A program made the position numbers and the translations under genes. Shown piece after piece: positions 52,117 through 60,483 of a DNA stretch of 64,000 bases. The stretch covers positions 62,001 through 126,000 of the forward strand of contig NZ_FNIL01000005.1 in the NCBI RefSeq assembly GCF_900103955.1, read 5' to 3'. Position 1 is the first letter of the stretch, and each line of letters starts with the position of its first letter. This DNA is from Alkalicoccus daliensis (lineage in GTDB: Bacteria > Bacillota > Bacilli > Bacillales > Salisediminibacteriaceae). The notes beneath the pieces were generated by a model that saw only the letters and a list, made by a program, of their open reading frames with translations, had not been told where the DNA came from and did no database searches.

Positions 52117-54276
52117 ATGAATGCATGCATGAAGCACTCGATGCTGAATTATTACAGAGAAAAACAACGGCAGGTAGAGTCAGAAACGATATATAATACC
52201 CAGTGCCCTTTTTGCAGTATGCAGTGTAAAAAGCAGGTGATTGAACAGAAATATGTGAAAAGGAAAAGCTACCTTACCAAAGGAGTAGATAACCCTACTA
52301 CGCACGGAAGACTGTGTATTAAAGGAATGAATGCTTACCAGCACGCTGTTCATAAAGACCGGGTGCTGGAGCCTCTTCATAAGCAGAATGGAGAATTTGT
52401 GCCGATCAGCTGGGAGAAAGCACTGGAAATGATTCGTGAGCAGTTTACTGCGATTCAGGCAGCGCATGGGAAAGATGCTGTCGGCGTATACGGAAGCGGC
52501 TCTATTACAAATGAAGAAGCATATTTACTCGGGAAATTCGCCAGAGTCGGACTGCAGACGAAATATATTGATTATAATGGACGGTTCTGCATGGCTTCTG
52601 CAGCAACAGCGGGCAACGCTGTGTTCGGCCTGGACCGCGGCTTAACAAACTCACTCTCAGAAATTCCGAAAGCCAAATGTATTATATTAGCAGGTACAAA
52701 CCTGGCGGAATGCCAGCCGACCATTATGCCTTATTTTGAAGAGGCAAGAAAAAATGGCAGTTACATTATTGTCATTGATCCCAGGGAGACAGAAACGGCA
52801 AAAATGGCAGATCTGCACTTAAAGGTAAAGCCGGGGAAAGACGCGGCGCTTGCGAATGCACTGCTGAAGGTAATTGAAAAAGAAGGACTCATCAACGAAT
52901 CTTTTGTGAAAGAGAGAACAAACGGATGGGAAGAGATGAAGGCGCATCTTACTTCTTTAAATCTTGAAGAAGCAGCTGCACTGGCAAGTGTGCCGTTAAA
53001 GGATATCGAGCTTGCTGCAAAAGCTTTTGCCAAAGCTCCCACAGGGATGATATTTACTGCGCGGGGAGTAGAGCAGCAGACAGATGGGCACATGGCAGTG
53101 CGAAACTTTTTGAACCTTCTTCTCCTGACAGGCAAAATCGGCCAGGAAGGGAGCGGCTACGGGGCTGTCACCGGGCAGAGCAACGGCCAGGGTGGACGGG
53201 AACACGGACAAAAAGCCGATCAGCTCCCGGGATATCGTTCGATCACGAAAAAGGAAGACAGGGACTATGTGGCTGGAATGTGGGGAGTGAAGGAAGAAGA
53301 TCTTCCGGGAAAAGGTGTGTCTGCCTATGAAATGATGGAAAAAGTGCATGAAAGAGAGATTCGCAGTATGCTGCTCATGTGCTCGAACCCTATTGTTTCC
53401 ACACCGAATGCAAGCTTCGTCAAAGAAGCACTCGCATCCCTCGATTTTTTCGTGGCAATTGATTTATTTATTTCAGAAACTGCACAGATGGCAGATTTGA
53501 TTCTGCCGGCCTCTTCTTATTTAGAAGACGAAGGAACGATGACGAACGTAGAAGGACGTGTAACGCTCCGCGAAGCGAATAAAAAGCCGGAAGGCAAAAG
53601 CAGACATGACTGGCAGATTCTTTGTGATATTGCAAAAGTGCTCGGAAAAGAAGAGTATTTTCCTTTCACTTCTGCAGAAGAGGTATTCAACGAATTAAGA
53701 ACCGCCAGCAAAGGCGGGAGGGCAGATTACTATGGGATCACCTATGATCGTATTCGTGAAGAACAGGGAATTTTGTGGCCGTGTCCTTCTCTCGATCATA
53801 AAGGTACGCACCGTTTGTTTGAGGAGTCCTTTGCAACGGCAGATGGAAAAGCCGTATTAAGCGTCGTGTCGAATGATGCAGAGCTCAAAAAGGAAGCGGT
53901 CAGTGAGGATTATCCACTGTATTTAACGACCGGACGTATCATGTCGCATTATTTAACAGGGGTGCAGACGCGTAAAAGTACAAACCTTGCAGCGCATTTT
54001 TATGAATCCTTTATGGAAATTCATCCGGAAACGGCAGGAGAATACGGGATTCCAGAAAATGAGCTGGTAGAAATACAATCCAAACGGGGTACCATCGTAG
54101 TAAGAAGCAGAATCTCTGAACATATACGAAAAGATACGATCTTTGTGCCGTTCCACTGGGCGGAAGATCAGAACGTAAATATGCTCGTTCCAAAGGATTT
54201 AGATCCAAACTGCGGCATGCCGGGATATAAAGTATCTGCTGTAAAGATCAGAAGGCACGAGCCGAGCTTCGTTTAG
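52117..54276 (+). CDS. nasC: Assimilatory nitrate reductase catalytic subunit NasC
   Basis: A 719-aa molybdopterin oxidoreductase reducing nitrate to nitrite in the cytosol. The N-terminal 4Fe-4S site has C30, C33, C37 and C67 (CPFCSMQC, GRLCIKG). The bis-MGD domains follow, with NGRFCMASAATAGN holding a cysteine at the Mo-ligand position of Nas/Nap enzymes, GQSNGQGGREHG and the C-terminal molydopterin-binding domain (LTTGRIMSHY). It lies 88 bases after nasB, probably in the same transcript. AAGGA six bases before 52117 supports this start. A long terminator hairpin follows. Confidence 0.93.
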   Translation: MNACMKHSMLNYYREKQRQVESETIYNTQCPFCSMQCKKQVIEQKYVKRKSYLTKGVDNPTTHGRLCIKGMNAYQHAVHKDRVLEPLHKQNGEFVPISWEKALEMIREQFTAIQAAHGKDAVGVYGSGSITNEEAYLLGKFARVGLQTKYIDYNGRFCMASAATAGNAVFGLDRGLTNSLSEIPKAKCIILAGTNLAECQPTIMPYFEEARKNGSYIIVIDPRETETAKMADLHLKVKPGKDAALANALLKVIEKEGLINESFVKERTNGWEEMKAHLTSLNLEEAAALASVPLKDIELAAKAFAKAPTGMIFTARGVEQQTDGHMAVRNFLNLLLLTGKIGQEGSGYGAVTGQSNGQGGREHGQKADQLPGYRSITKKEDRDYVAGMWGVKEEDLPGKGVSAYEMMEKVHEREIRSMLLMCSNPIVSTPNASFVKEALASLDFFVAIDLFISETAQMADLILPASSYLEDEGTMTNVEGRVTLREANKKPEGKSRHDWQILCDIAKVLGKEEYFPFTSAEEVFNELRTASKGGRADYYGITYDRIREEQGILWPCPSLDHKGTHRLFEESFATADGKAVLSVVSNDAELKKEAVSEDYPLYLTTGRIMSHYLTGVQTRKSTNLAAHFYESFMEIHPETAGEYGIPENELVEIQSKRGTIVVRSRISEHIRKDTIFVPFHWAEDQNVNMLVPKDLDPNCGMPGYKVSAVKIRRHEPSFV

Positions 54277-54285
54277 TTTATTCAG

Positions 54286-54327
54286 ATAATGGCAGAACAC
54301 AGCAGACCGTGTTCTGCCATTATCTTT
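54286..54327 (+). terminator. Terminator of nasBC
   Basis: ATAATGGCAGAACAC (54286-54300) and GTGTTCTGCCATTAT (54309-54323) form a perfect 15-bp stem, followed by CTTTG; the T run is weak but the stem is very stable. Confidence 0.85.
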
Positions 54328-54332
54328 GAATG

Positions 54333-54380
54333 CCGGTCGGCAAGCTTCCGACGGAAAGCGAAGGAGAACCGATACATAGC
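54333..54380. repeat. Dispersed intergenic repeat, copy 2
   Basis: GGTCGGCAAGCTTCCGACGG followed by AAAGCGAAGG; shares the GGCAAGC-TTC-CG-GAAAGCGAAG core with 47687-47729. It lies between the nasBC terminator and the transporter terminator. Confidence 0.4.
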
Positions 54381-54427
54381 AAATGATAAATAAAATAAAA
54401 GAAATCCCTTATTTCATAAACACGATG

Positions 54428-54460
54428 AAAAGGCTGCTCCGTGAAGGAACAGCCTTTTCT
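54428..54460 (-). terminator. Terminator of the nitrate transporter gene
   Basis: AAAAGGCTGCTCC (54428-54440) and GGAACAGCCTTTT (54446-54458) pair with one mismatch; on the minus strand it follows the transporter stop and ends in TTTTC. Confidence 0.8.
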
Positions 54461-54477
54461 CCGTTAAAATACTCAAG

Positions 54478-55707
54478 CTAAGCGCGAACGGAAGTTTCCT
54501 GCCCTGAAGCAGCTCTTTCGCGCTTCAGTTTCCATTCCTTTTTCCAGCCGAGATGCGCTACATATAATAACCCAAAAGCGCCAAGTGCAGTAAAGGCGAG
54601 AACAAGAAATCCGCTGGAATAAGTGCCAGTCAGCGTTCTCAGCGTGCCGAGCACGTTTGGAAGGAAGAACCCTCCGATACCACCTGCTGCACCAACGATA
54701 CCGGTCACCATCCCAATCTCTTTCTGGAAGCGCTGCGGTACAAGCTGGAACACGGCGCCGTTGCCCATTCCGAGAAAGCCCATCCCGATAAATAGCATAG
54801 CGATTACCAATACAAGCGGGGGCATGAAGCTCACTCCGAGAAAGCATACTGCAACGCCGATAAATAAGAACTGAAGTAACTTTACTCCGCCGATTTTGTC
54901 GGCAATCAAGCCGCCTACCGGTCTTAAAAAGCTTCCGGAAGCAATAACGATAGTAACAAAATAACCTGCCATCACCCCGGAAACACTGTACTGGGAAGCA
55001 AAGAAGTAGCTTAAGAAACTGGCAAGTCCTACAAAGCCGCCGAAGGTAACGCTGTACAATGCACAGAAATACCAGGCGTCTTTTTCTTTCAGCACAAGGA
55101 AATAATCTTTGATCGGCTTTGGCTTCGGCTGATTTGGTGGTTCTTTTGCCAGGAAAATATAAGTGAAGAGCACAAGTGTTAAAGGAATCAGCGCTAAGCC
55201 AAGCACACCGTTCCAGCCGAAAATTTCTGCCAGACCGGGACCAAACAAAGTCGCCAGCAGGGTTCCGCTGTTACCGGCACCGGCAATACCCATTGCCACT
55301 CCCTGTAAATGAGGAGGATACCACCGGCTTGCCATGGGCAGTGCCGCTGAAAAGCTTGCGCCAGCTACACCCAGCAAAATACCGATAAAATAAAGCTCTG
55401 TAACAGAGAATCCAAACAGCCATCCCCATACCAGTGGAATCATCGTAACCAGCATTCCACCGATGGAAGTCTTTTTAGGACCAAACCTGTCGGTCAGTAT
55501 TCCCATAATAACCCGGAAAACCGAACCAGCCAGTATCGGGATGGCTACAATAAAGCCGACTTGACCTGGCGTCAAACCAAAGTCTGCAGTGATGTACACC
55601 CCCAGTGCTCCGAGAAGCACCCAGATCATGAAGCTGATATCAAAGTATAAAAAGGCAGATAACAGAGACGGGGCATGACCACTTTTCCTTAAGTTCGCTA
55701 ATTTCAA
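54478..55707 (-). CDS. Nitrate/nitrite MFS transporter (NarK/NasA family)
   Basis: A 409-aa twelve-helix major facilitator. The nitrate signature occurs in both halves as glycine-rich helices ([26 protein letters not shown], split here around residues 135-160, and [16 protein letters not shown]). Loop motif DRFGPKKT is the MFS A motif. It imports nitrate, and possibly exports nitrite, for the convergent nasBC genes. An Fnr-type palindrome upstream suggests oxygen control, which would fit a NarK role in respiration; NasA would instead be expected to have a TnrA site. AAAGGAG precedes the ATG. Confidence 0.93.
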   Translation of the reverse strand: MKLANLRKSGHAPSLLSAFLYFDISFMIWVLLGALGVYITADFGLTPGQVGFIVAIPILAGSVFRVIMGILTDRFGPKKTSIGGMLVTMIPLVWGWLFGFSVTELYFIGILLGVAGASFSAALPMASRWYPPHLQGVAMGIAGAGNSGTLLATLFGPGLAEIFGWNGVLGLALIPLTLVLFTYIFLAKEPPNQPKPKPIKDYFLVLKEKDAWYFCALYSVTFGGFVGLASFLSYFFASQYSVSGVMAGYFVTIVIASGSFLRPVGGLIADKIGGVKLLQFLFIGVAVCFLGVSFMPPLVLVIAMLFIGMGFLGMGNGAVFQLVPQRFQKEIGMVTGIVGAAGGIGGFFLPNVLGTLRTLTGTYSSGFLVLAFTALGAFGLLYVAHLGWKKEWKLKRERAASGQETSVRA

Positions 55708-55754
55708 ATAGTAACACTCCTTTGCTGTAGTGACTCTATTATTGCAGGTGCCGT

Positions 55755-55770
55755 TGTGAAAATCATCACA
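55755..55770 (-). promoter_or_regulatory. Fnr/Crp-type box upstream of the nitrate transporter
   Basis: TGTGA-AAATCA-TCACA is a perfect 5-6-5 inverted repeat equal to the Bacillus Fnr recognition pattern TGTGA-N6-TCACA. It lies about 50 bases upstream of the transporter start codon, where an activator of that family would bind relative to a promoter with a short leader. Confidence 0.6.
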
Positions 55771-55878
55771 TGTGTAAGGAAATGTTACGTATTTTTTTCA
55801 AAAATCAGATAATTCATTCGTTTGAAATTTCTCCGTCTTATTTATCTTGGAGAAAGGTAAATACGCAGGGAAAGCCAA

Positions 55879-55920
55879 ATAAAAACAGCCTGTGCTGATT
55901 TTACGCCAGCGCAGGCTGCA
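55879..55920 (-). terminator. Terminator of mgtE
   Basis: CAGCCTGTGCTG (55886-55897) and CAGCGCAGGCTG (55907-55918) pair with one mismatch; the minus strand ends in TTTTTATTT. Confidence 0.85.
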
Positions 55921-55926
55921 GAGAAT

Positions 55927-57285
55927 TTAAACGATCTGTGAAAGAAATGCTGTGGCAATTCCAAAGAAGATCAGGAGAGAAAGTATATCATTAATAGTAG
56001 TAATTAATGGACCGGAGGCAATGGCCGGGTCTACGTTGAGCTTGTATAAAATCAAGGGAATAATCGTACCTGCCAGTGTACCAATAATCAATGTGAGCAG
56101 TAGTGATACTCCTACAACCATGCCAAGGACGATATTTCCCTGCCAGAAAAAGGCAATAATTGAAATGAGAATCCCACAGGTAATCCCGATAAAAATTCCT
56201 ACCCACATTTCACGGAAAATCAGCTTTCCTGCCTGTTTCAGCGTCAGATCTTCAGACACGAGCCCCCGCACGACGACTGCAAGAGACTGCGTACCTGTAT
56301 TCCCAGTCATACCGGCAATCATCGGCATAAAGAAAGCAAGAGCGACTGCGGCATCAAGCGTTTCTTCAAAGCCGCTGATAATCCCCCCGGAAACAAGCCC
56401 GACAAATAACAGAATGATCAGCCAGGGGAGGCGGCGGTAGGCTGCCACCCAGGGCTTCGTATTAAAATCAATCGCCTTACCGGAAGCGGAAAGCATTTCA
56501 ATATCTTCGTTTGCTTCCTGAATGACAACATCAATAATGTCATCGACTGTAATGATGCCGGCAAGCGTGCCGTCTTCTTTAATCACGGGAAGAGAAACGA
56601 AGTCATACCGGCTGATAAGCTTTGCTGCTTCTTCCTGGTCTTCATATACGTCTACTTTTACAACTCGTCCATACATGACATCTTCAATTTTTTGAGAGTT
56701 GTCAGCTAGAAGAAGGTCTCTGTAAGAAACAACTCCGACCAACTTCTTATCTTCATCAATTACATAAAGATAGTTTAAGTATTCTGCAAGCTCTGCAAAT
56801 TCTTTCAGCTTTTCTACCGCTTCACCAATCGTATAATGCTTCTTAATCCATACAAAGCGGTTATTCATGATTCTTCCTGCAGTTTCCGGCGGATAGTTCA
56901 TCAGGTCCTGAACCATCTGCGATTCTTTCGGCTTCATTTCTGATAAAAGCTCTTCAATTTTTTCAGGCTCGAGGTCTGAAAGGAAGGAGGCGAGTTCATC
57001 ATTTTCCATCAAATCAAGTACTTTTGTGGAGCGCTCTATCCCCAGGCGGTGCAGCACATCCAGCTTGTCGTCCAGTTCCAGCTCTTCCATTAATTCTGTA
57101 AGCTGTTCAATCGATAAGTAATAAAGAAATTTATATTTATGTTTAGACGGAATCGCCTGATACTGCTGGTACATATCATATGGCTGCAGCTCATCAATAA
57201 TATCCCGGAAGGATTTTTTCTTTCCTTCCTGCACCGCTTTGATGATTGCCAGCGTGATTTCATTTTCAGTCATATTCATAGGCAT
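55927..57285 (-). CDS. mgtE: Magnesium transporter MgtE
   Basis: A 452-aa Mg2+ channel. The N-terminal helical superhelix domain (about residues 5-130, with VLHRLGIERSTKVLDLMENDELASFLSDL read across repeats) is followed by two CBS domains (about 135-255) that sense cytosolic Mg2+ and close the pore, a long plug helix, and five membrane helices (about 285-450) with the conserved FMPMIAGMTGNTGTQS pore segment. The ATG at 57285 lies 8 bases after GGAGG; a TTG at 57300 overlaps that site. I looked for the ykoK M-box riboswitch upstream and found none. Confidence 0.96.
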   Translation of the reverse strand: MPMNMTENEITLAIIKAVQEGKKKSFRDIIDELQPYDMYQQYQAIPSKHKYKFLYYLSIEQLTELMEELELDDKLDVLHRLGIERSTKVLDLMENDELASFLSDLEPEKIEELLSEMKPKESQMVQDLMNYPPETAGRIMNNRFVWIKKHYTIGEAVEKLKEFAELAEYLNYLYVIDEDKKLVGVVSYRDLLLADNSQKIEDVMYGRVVKVDVYEDQEEAAKLISRYDFVSLPVIKEDGTLAGIITVDDIIDVVIQEANEDIEMLSASGKAIDFNTKPWVAAYRRLPWLIILLFVGLVSGGIISGFEETLDAAVALAFFMPMIAGMTGNTGTQSLAVVVRGLVSEDLTLKQAGKLIFREMWVGIFIGITCGILISIIAFFWQGNIVLGMVVGVSLLLTLIIGTLAGTIIPLILYKLNVDPAIASGPLITTINDILSLLIFFGIATAFLSQIV

Positions 57286-57739
57286 TCTCGCTTCCTCCAA
57301 TCCCGCATAGTTTCATTCAGCCATAAGCTGAATATTTTCACGAGAAGTGTTTACTAGCTTATTCTATTCCCTTTCCCGCTTCCAAGATAACATGTTTACG
57401 TTCATTCAGGGAAGAAGCCTTCAAACAGCAGTGTTAATCTTTTGAAAAACATGGGAATTAATAGGGGTAAATTGACAAAGGTTTCACGTGAAACATAGTT
57501 TGGGTATTAGTTGGGCGGGCGAAGTGAGAGTGATAAAATAGAGGGCGACGTGTCAAGAAAGGAACGTGGTATATAATAAGCGTGGGTTTCCGCAATTTTA
57601 GGAGAGATTTTTAGGGTTTTTGAAAATTGGAGTATTTTCTGTCGTATAGTTTTGTCAGCATATTATTAATAAGCTTATTTAAACAGATTGTCAGGTCTTG
57701 CGCCGGCTGCGCAGAAATCAATCAAAGGGGAGCAGGAAA
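57286..57739. other. Divergent intergenic region mgtE/cysQ with parS-like site
   Basis: No gene. Contains the parS-like site at 57480-57495. The stretch 57500-57600 is GC-richer (GGGCGGGCGAAG, GAGGGCGACG) and may be a degraded intergenic repeat. The promoter of cysQ should lie in 57640-57690. Confidence 0.35.
57480..57495. promoter_or_regulatory. parS-like site (Spo0J/ParB binding)
   Basis: GGTTTCACGTGAAACA matches the 16-bp consensus TGTTNCACGTGAAACA at 15 positions, the first outer base differing. Fourth such site in the window. Confidence 0.8.
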
Positions 57740-58561
57740 ATGCAATTAAAATATATAACAGAGCTTGCGATTCAGGCAGGAGAAGAAATCATGAAAGTAT
57801 ATAATGGGGAGTCAATGGGAATAGAAACAAAAGAGGACGATTCGCCTCTTACACGGGCAGATAAACGTGCGCATGCGGTCATTGCGGCAGGATTGGAAAA
57901 AGCCTATCCGCTGATTCCGATTTTAAGTGAGGAAGGAGAGATGCCGGAAGTGACTGTCCGGCAAGCTTGGAAGCGTTTCTGGTTGGTAGACCCCCTTGAT
58001 GGGACAAAAGAATTTATTAAAAAAAACGGTGAGTTTACGGTAAATATCGCATTGATTGAAGAGGGAAAACCTGTACTAAGCTGTATTTACGCTCCTGCAC
58101 TTGATACACTTTACGTGGCAGAAAAAGGGGCAGGAAGCTGGAAAATTGAGAATGCAGCTTCTCGTGTGCTGCCAGATACAGCCGCTCTTTTAGAAGCAGG
58201 AGATAAACTGCCCAACCAGGAGCCGGACGGAGTGGCAGCAGTTGTGAGCCGGTCCCATCTTTCTGAAGCGACAGAACAAATGCTGGAAGAGCTGGAGCAG
58301 CAATTTGAGCAGGTCACTACTATTTCCGCAGGGAGCTCTTTAAAGCTGTGTCTGATTGCTGAAGGCAAGGCTGACTTCTATCCCAGGATGGCACCTACGA
58401 TGGAGTGGGATATTGGAGCCGGGCAGCTTATCGTAGAGGAAGCGGGGGGAGCGGTAGTAGTCGCAGATTCAAAGCAAAAGATGGAATATAATAAAGATGA
58501 ACTGTTAAATCCGTATTTTATTGCGAAATCAGCTTGGCTCCTTCAGCACAGCAGTATGTAA
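57740..58561 (+). CDS. cysQ: 3'(2'),5'-bisphosphate nucleotidase CysQ
   Basis: A 273-aa lithium-sensitive inositol-phosphatase-fold enzyme that converts PAP (from sulphate assimilation) to AMP. Metal ligands are E64/E65 in LSEEGE and D84, D87 in VDPLDGTKEF; the C-terminal motif EWDIGAGQLIVEEAGG (W223, D224) completes the site. The KNGEFTVNIALIE segment after the DPLDGT motif separates CysQ from inositol monophosphatases. The ATG at 57740 follows AAAGGGGAGCAGG; an earlier in-frame start at 57698 has no site. Monocistronic. Confidence 0.92.
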   Translation: MQLKYITELAIQAGEEIMKVYNGESMGIETKEDDSPLTRADKRAHAVIAAGLEKAYPLIPILSEEGEMPEVTVRQAWKRFWLVDPLDGTKEFIKKNGEFTVNIALIEEGKPVLSCIYAPALDTLYVAEKGAGSWKIENAASRVLPDTAALLEAGDKLPNQEPDGVAAVVSRSHLSEATEQMLEELEQQFEQVTTISAGSSLKLCLIAEGKADFYPRMAPTMEWDIGAGQLIVEEAGGAVVVADSKQKMEYNKDELLNPYFIAKSAWLLQHSSM

Positions 58562-58653
58562 GTGCAGGTATAATCTTAGAATAAAGAAGGATTCTGTTAA
58601 TATTACTTGATGATAATGATCGAAAGCAGCACTTCAATTAAATTGTTCGAAAA

Positions 58654-58690
58654 CAAGCCCTCCAGCAAATATTCGTCTACTAAAAACGCT
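58654..58690. repeat. Dispersed intergenic repeat, copy 3 (diverged)
   Basis: AAGCCCTCCAGCAAATATTC, followed by GTCTACTAAAAACGC, resembles the left half of the repeat at 47687-47729 with several changes. Confidence 0.25.
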
Positions 58691-58777
58691 TTAATAATAG
58701 AAGAATTTTGTTTTAAGTCCAGGAGTATGGTTATTATTAAGAGAGAGCTTTAACTTCGAAAGGGGAGAAACAAAGAT

Positions 58778-59491
58778 ATGACAAAAGACCGTCCTCTAGA
58801 GGCAGAGGTGGGAGGATATATTACTTCCATGCTTCGTACGAATTTTGGGAAAGGGCCGACTTCTGTATATGTTACGCTGAAGCCGCCTTTTTTTACTGTG
58901 CATCTGCGGGGATTTTTGGCCCCTATGGAGAAAATACTATTAAAGCAAAATGAAACGGAGCGAGTGCTGGAAACAAGAGATATGCTGATGCAGGAGATGC
59001 AGCAGGAAATAAAACATCAGTTATGGGATCAGGCAAAGCTGGATGTACGGGAAATTTATGCAGACTGGCAGCTGGAAAATGAGACAGGGGTCATTTTTGG
59101 AGTATTAAAGCAGGGGCAGCAGGAGGAAAAAGAGTGGCCGTGGCCGGAGGATGTTAACCGGGAGGAACTTACTGAGAAATTAAAAAAAGCCAGTAAAAAC
59201 GCGGAAAAAACGCCTGTGGTGACGGAGGTGTTCTGGCTGAATGACCGGACGATATTAGTCAAGCGTTCAGGAATTCTGGTAAGAATCGAAAAAGAGTTAA
59301 TCAAAAGAGGTGTGATTGAAGATCTTAAGCTGGCCAAACGGCCATTGGAACGAAGAGTTTTAATAGAAGTAGGGTTGGAAGAAACATTAAAAAGACATGT
59401 GGACGATTATTTTGTGGATTGGGATTTTGAAAATGATCTTGGCTATACAGTCATCACGCTGCAGACAAAAAAACAGACGCCTAAGGGCTAA
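58778..59491 (+). CDS. Duplicated DUF2294 protein
   Basis: A 237-aa protein made of two DUF2294 (YbcI-like) units, about residues 5-115 and 140-232. Parallel segments are GPTSVYVTLKPPFFTVHLRG with DWQLENETGVIFGVL in the first, and VTEVFWLNDRTILVKRSG with DWDFENDLGYTVITL in the second. Single-unit members are common in bacteria; the function is unknown, though some occur near transporters for anions. No signal peptide. AAAGGGGAG precedes the ATG. Confidence 0.82.
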   Translation: MTKDRPLEAEVGGYITSMLRTNFGKGPTSVYVTLKPPFFTVHLRGFLAPMEKILLKQNETERVLETRDMLMQEMQQEIKHQLWDQAKLDVREIYADWQLENETGVIFGVLKQGQQEEKEWPWPEDVNREELTEKLKKASKNAEKTPVVTEVFWLNDRTILVKRSGILVRIEKELIKRGVIEDLKLAKRPLERRVLIEVGLEETLKRHVDDYFVDWDFENDLGYTVITLQTKKQTPKG

Positions 59492-59532
59492 GGACACTCC
59501 CGTGAATAAGGCGGCTTGTGACATTATTCAGT

Positions 59533-59574
59533 AAAGCAGCTGCTCCAGAGCGGTCTGCAACAGCTGCTTTTTAA
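59533..59574 (+). terminator. Terminator of the DUF2294 gene
   Basis: AAAGCAGCTG (59533-59542) and CAGCTGCTTT (59561-59570) form a perfect stem followed by TT; it abuts the stop codon of the convergent small gene. Confidence 0.8.
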
Positions 59575-59765
59575 CCTATGGCCTGGGAAAAAGCTTCGCA
59601 TTCAGGACATTTGGAATAATTTTTTTCCTTCTCCAATGAAAGAATATATGTGTTGGAATTACTATATTCTCTTTCTTCGGGAGCGGTATCGGTAAAATCG
59701 CACTCTTCCCCCATGCATATGCTTTTATGAATACGACGCTTGTCATGGTCGATAAAAAATATCAT
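59571..59765 (-). CDS. Small Cys-rich protein, paralogue 1
   Basis: A 64-aa protein with two cysteine pairs (C17 and C22 in CMGEEC; C53 and C56 in CPEC), which could form one zinc site. The N-terminal FFIDHDKRRIHKS is basic, the middle acidic. It is closely similar to the next small gene upstream (59946-60140): the same length, cysteine spacing and motifs (FF.DH.K.RIH, CDF, KCPEC/KCSHC). Ribosome binding site AAAGGCTGAG. Its leader contains the hairpin pair described separately. I do not recognise the family. Confidence 0.7.
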   Translation of the reverse strand: MIFFIDHDKRRIHKSICMGEECDFTDTAPEEREYSNSNTYILSLEKEKNYSKCPECEAFSQAIG

Positions 59766-59854
59766 TCAAATCTCAGCCTTTCTGTTCTAGTTATATTGAA
59801 AAGGGAAGTCTGGACAGGAAAGAAAGTTCGTTTCTCTTCATTCGGACTGTAAAT

Positions 59855-59925
59855 CAAAAAAGCCGAAAAGACCCCCTCCGCAGGGAAATCTTTTCGGCTT
59901 TGCATTCAGCGCTATCGTCTGAAGC
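59855..59925 (-). promoter_or_regulatory. Structured leader with terminator, unit 1
   Basis: On the minus strand, a small hairpin TTCAG-9 nt-CTGAA (plus 59905-59923) is followed by a long stem AAAGCCGAAAAGA/TCTTTTCGGCTTT (plus 59859-59871 with 59889-59901) and a T run. It lies about 90 bases upstream of paralogue 1 and has a counterpart at 60172-60246. It may instead serve only as the terminator of paralogue 2. Confidence 0.55.
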
Positions 59926-59945
59926 ATACAACCTTATATTCAGTG

Positions 59946-60140
59946 TTAATCTATCGCAAGAGAAAAGGTTTCGCAGTGACTGCACTTGCTGTACCCTTTT
60001 TTCTCCTCCAAGTCTGTTACATAAGATTTGGAATCTGTAAATTCCCGCTTTTCTGCGGGAGAATCATTAAAGTCGCAGCTGTCACCTGCACAGACTTTTC
60101 GATGAATACGTTGTTTATGGTGATCGACGAAAAATCTCAC
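59946..60140 (-). CDS. Small Cys-rich protein, paralogue 2
   Basis: A 64-aa homologue of the preceding entry with CAGDSC and CSHC pairs at the same positions and the same FFVDHHKQRIHRK start. The start is taken as GTG at 60140, because AAAGGCTGTGAG upstream aligns with the ribosome binding site of paralogue 1 and the protein start then aligns exactly; the longer frame from 60248 would translate the terminator hairpin. Gene, leader and spacing show the two genes arose by tandem duplication. Confidence 0.7.
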   Translation of the reverse strand: MRFFVDHHKQRIHRKVCAGDSCDFNDSPAEKREFTDSKSYVTDLEEKKGYSKCSHCETFSLAID

Positions 60141-60171
60141 ACATCTCACAGCCTTTCGTTCAAATTCAAAT

Positions 60172-60246
60172 AAAAAAAGCCGAAAAGAACCCAGCTCACG
60201 CAAGGGAAATCTTTTCGGCTTTGCATACAGCACAACTGTCTGTAAC
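60172..60246 (-). promoter_or_regulatory. Structured leader with terminator, unit 2
   Basis: On the minus strand, hairpin TACAG-9 nt-CTGTA (plus 60226-60244) precedes the stem AAAGCCGAAAAGA/TCTTTTCGGCTTT (plus 60176-60188 with 60210-60222) and seven T, ending about 30 bases before the paralogue 2 start. Compared with unit 1 the small stem has a compensatory change (T-A to A-T). This position suggests transcription attenuation. The rest of the gap to 60483 holds no gene. Confidence 0.6.
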
Positions 60247-60483
60247 ATTTAACCTACTGGCTCACTATTTTATTCATTACATGATGTTCCTGCCGTACAG
60301 GAAATCTGCTGCAAAATTTTATAAAGTGTTTACCCGGACTTTTTAGAAACGCTAATGTTTTCTAAGTACTTCCTATCCTAAAGCAAAAGTCAGTATAAGT
60401 CAAATAGTTGCCAAACCATAACAATTCCCGGATTAAGAATGTTTAAAACAGGAAATATAAAAAAGTAGAAAAGGAGTGGTAAA

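Noticed and set aside
57286-57500. Mg2+ M-box (ykoK) riboswitch before mgtE
   Set aside because: None of the conserved leader blocks could be found and there is no leader terminator close to the mgtE start.
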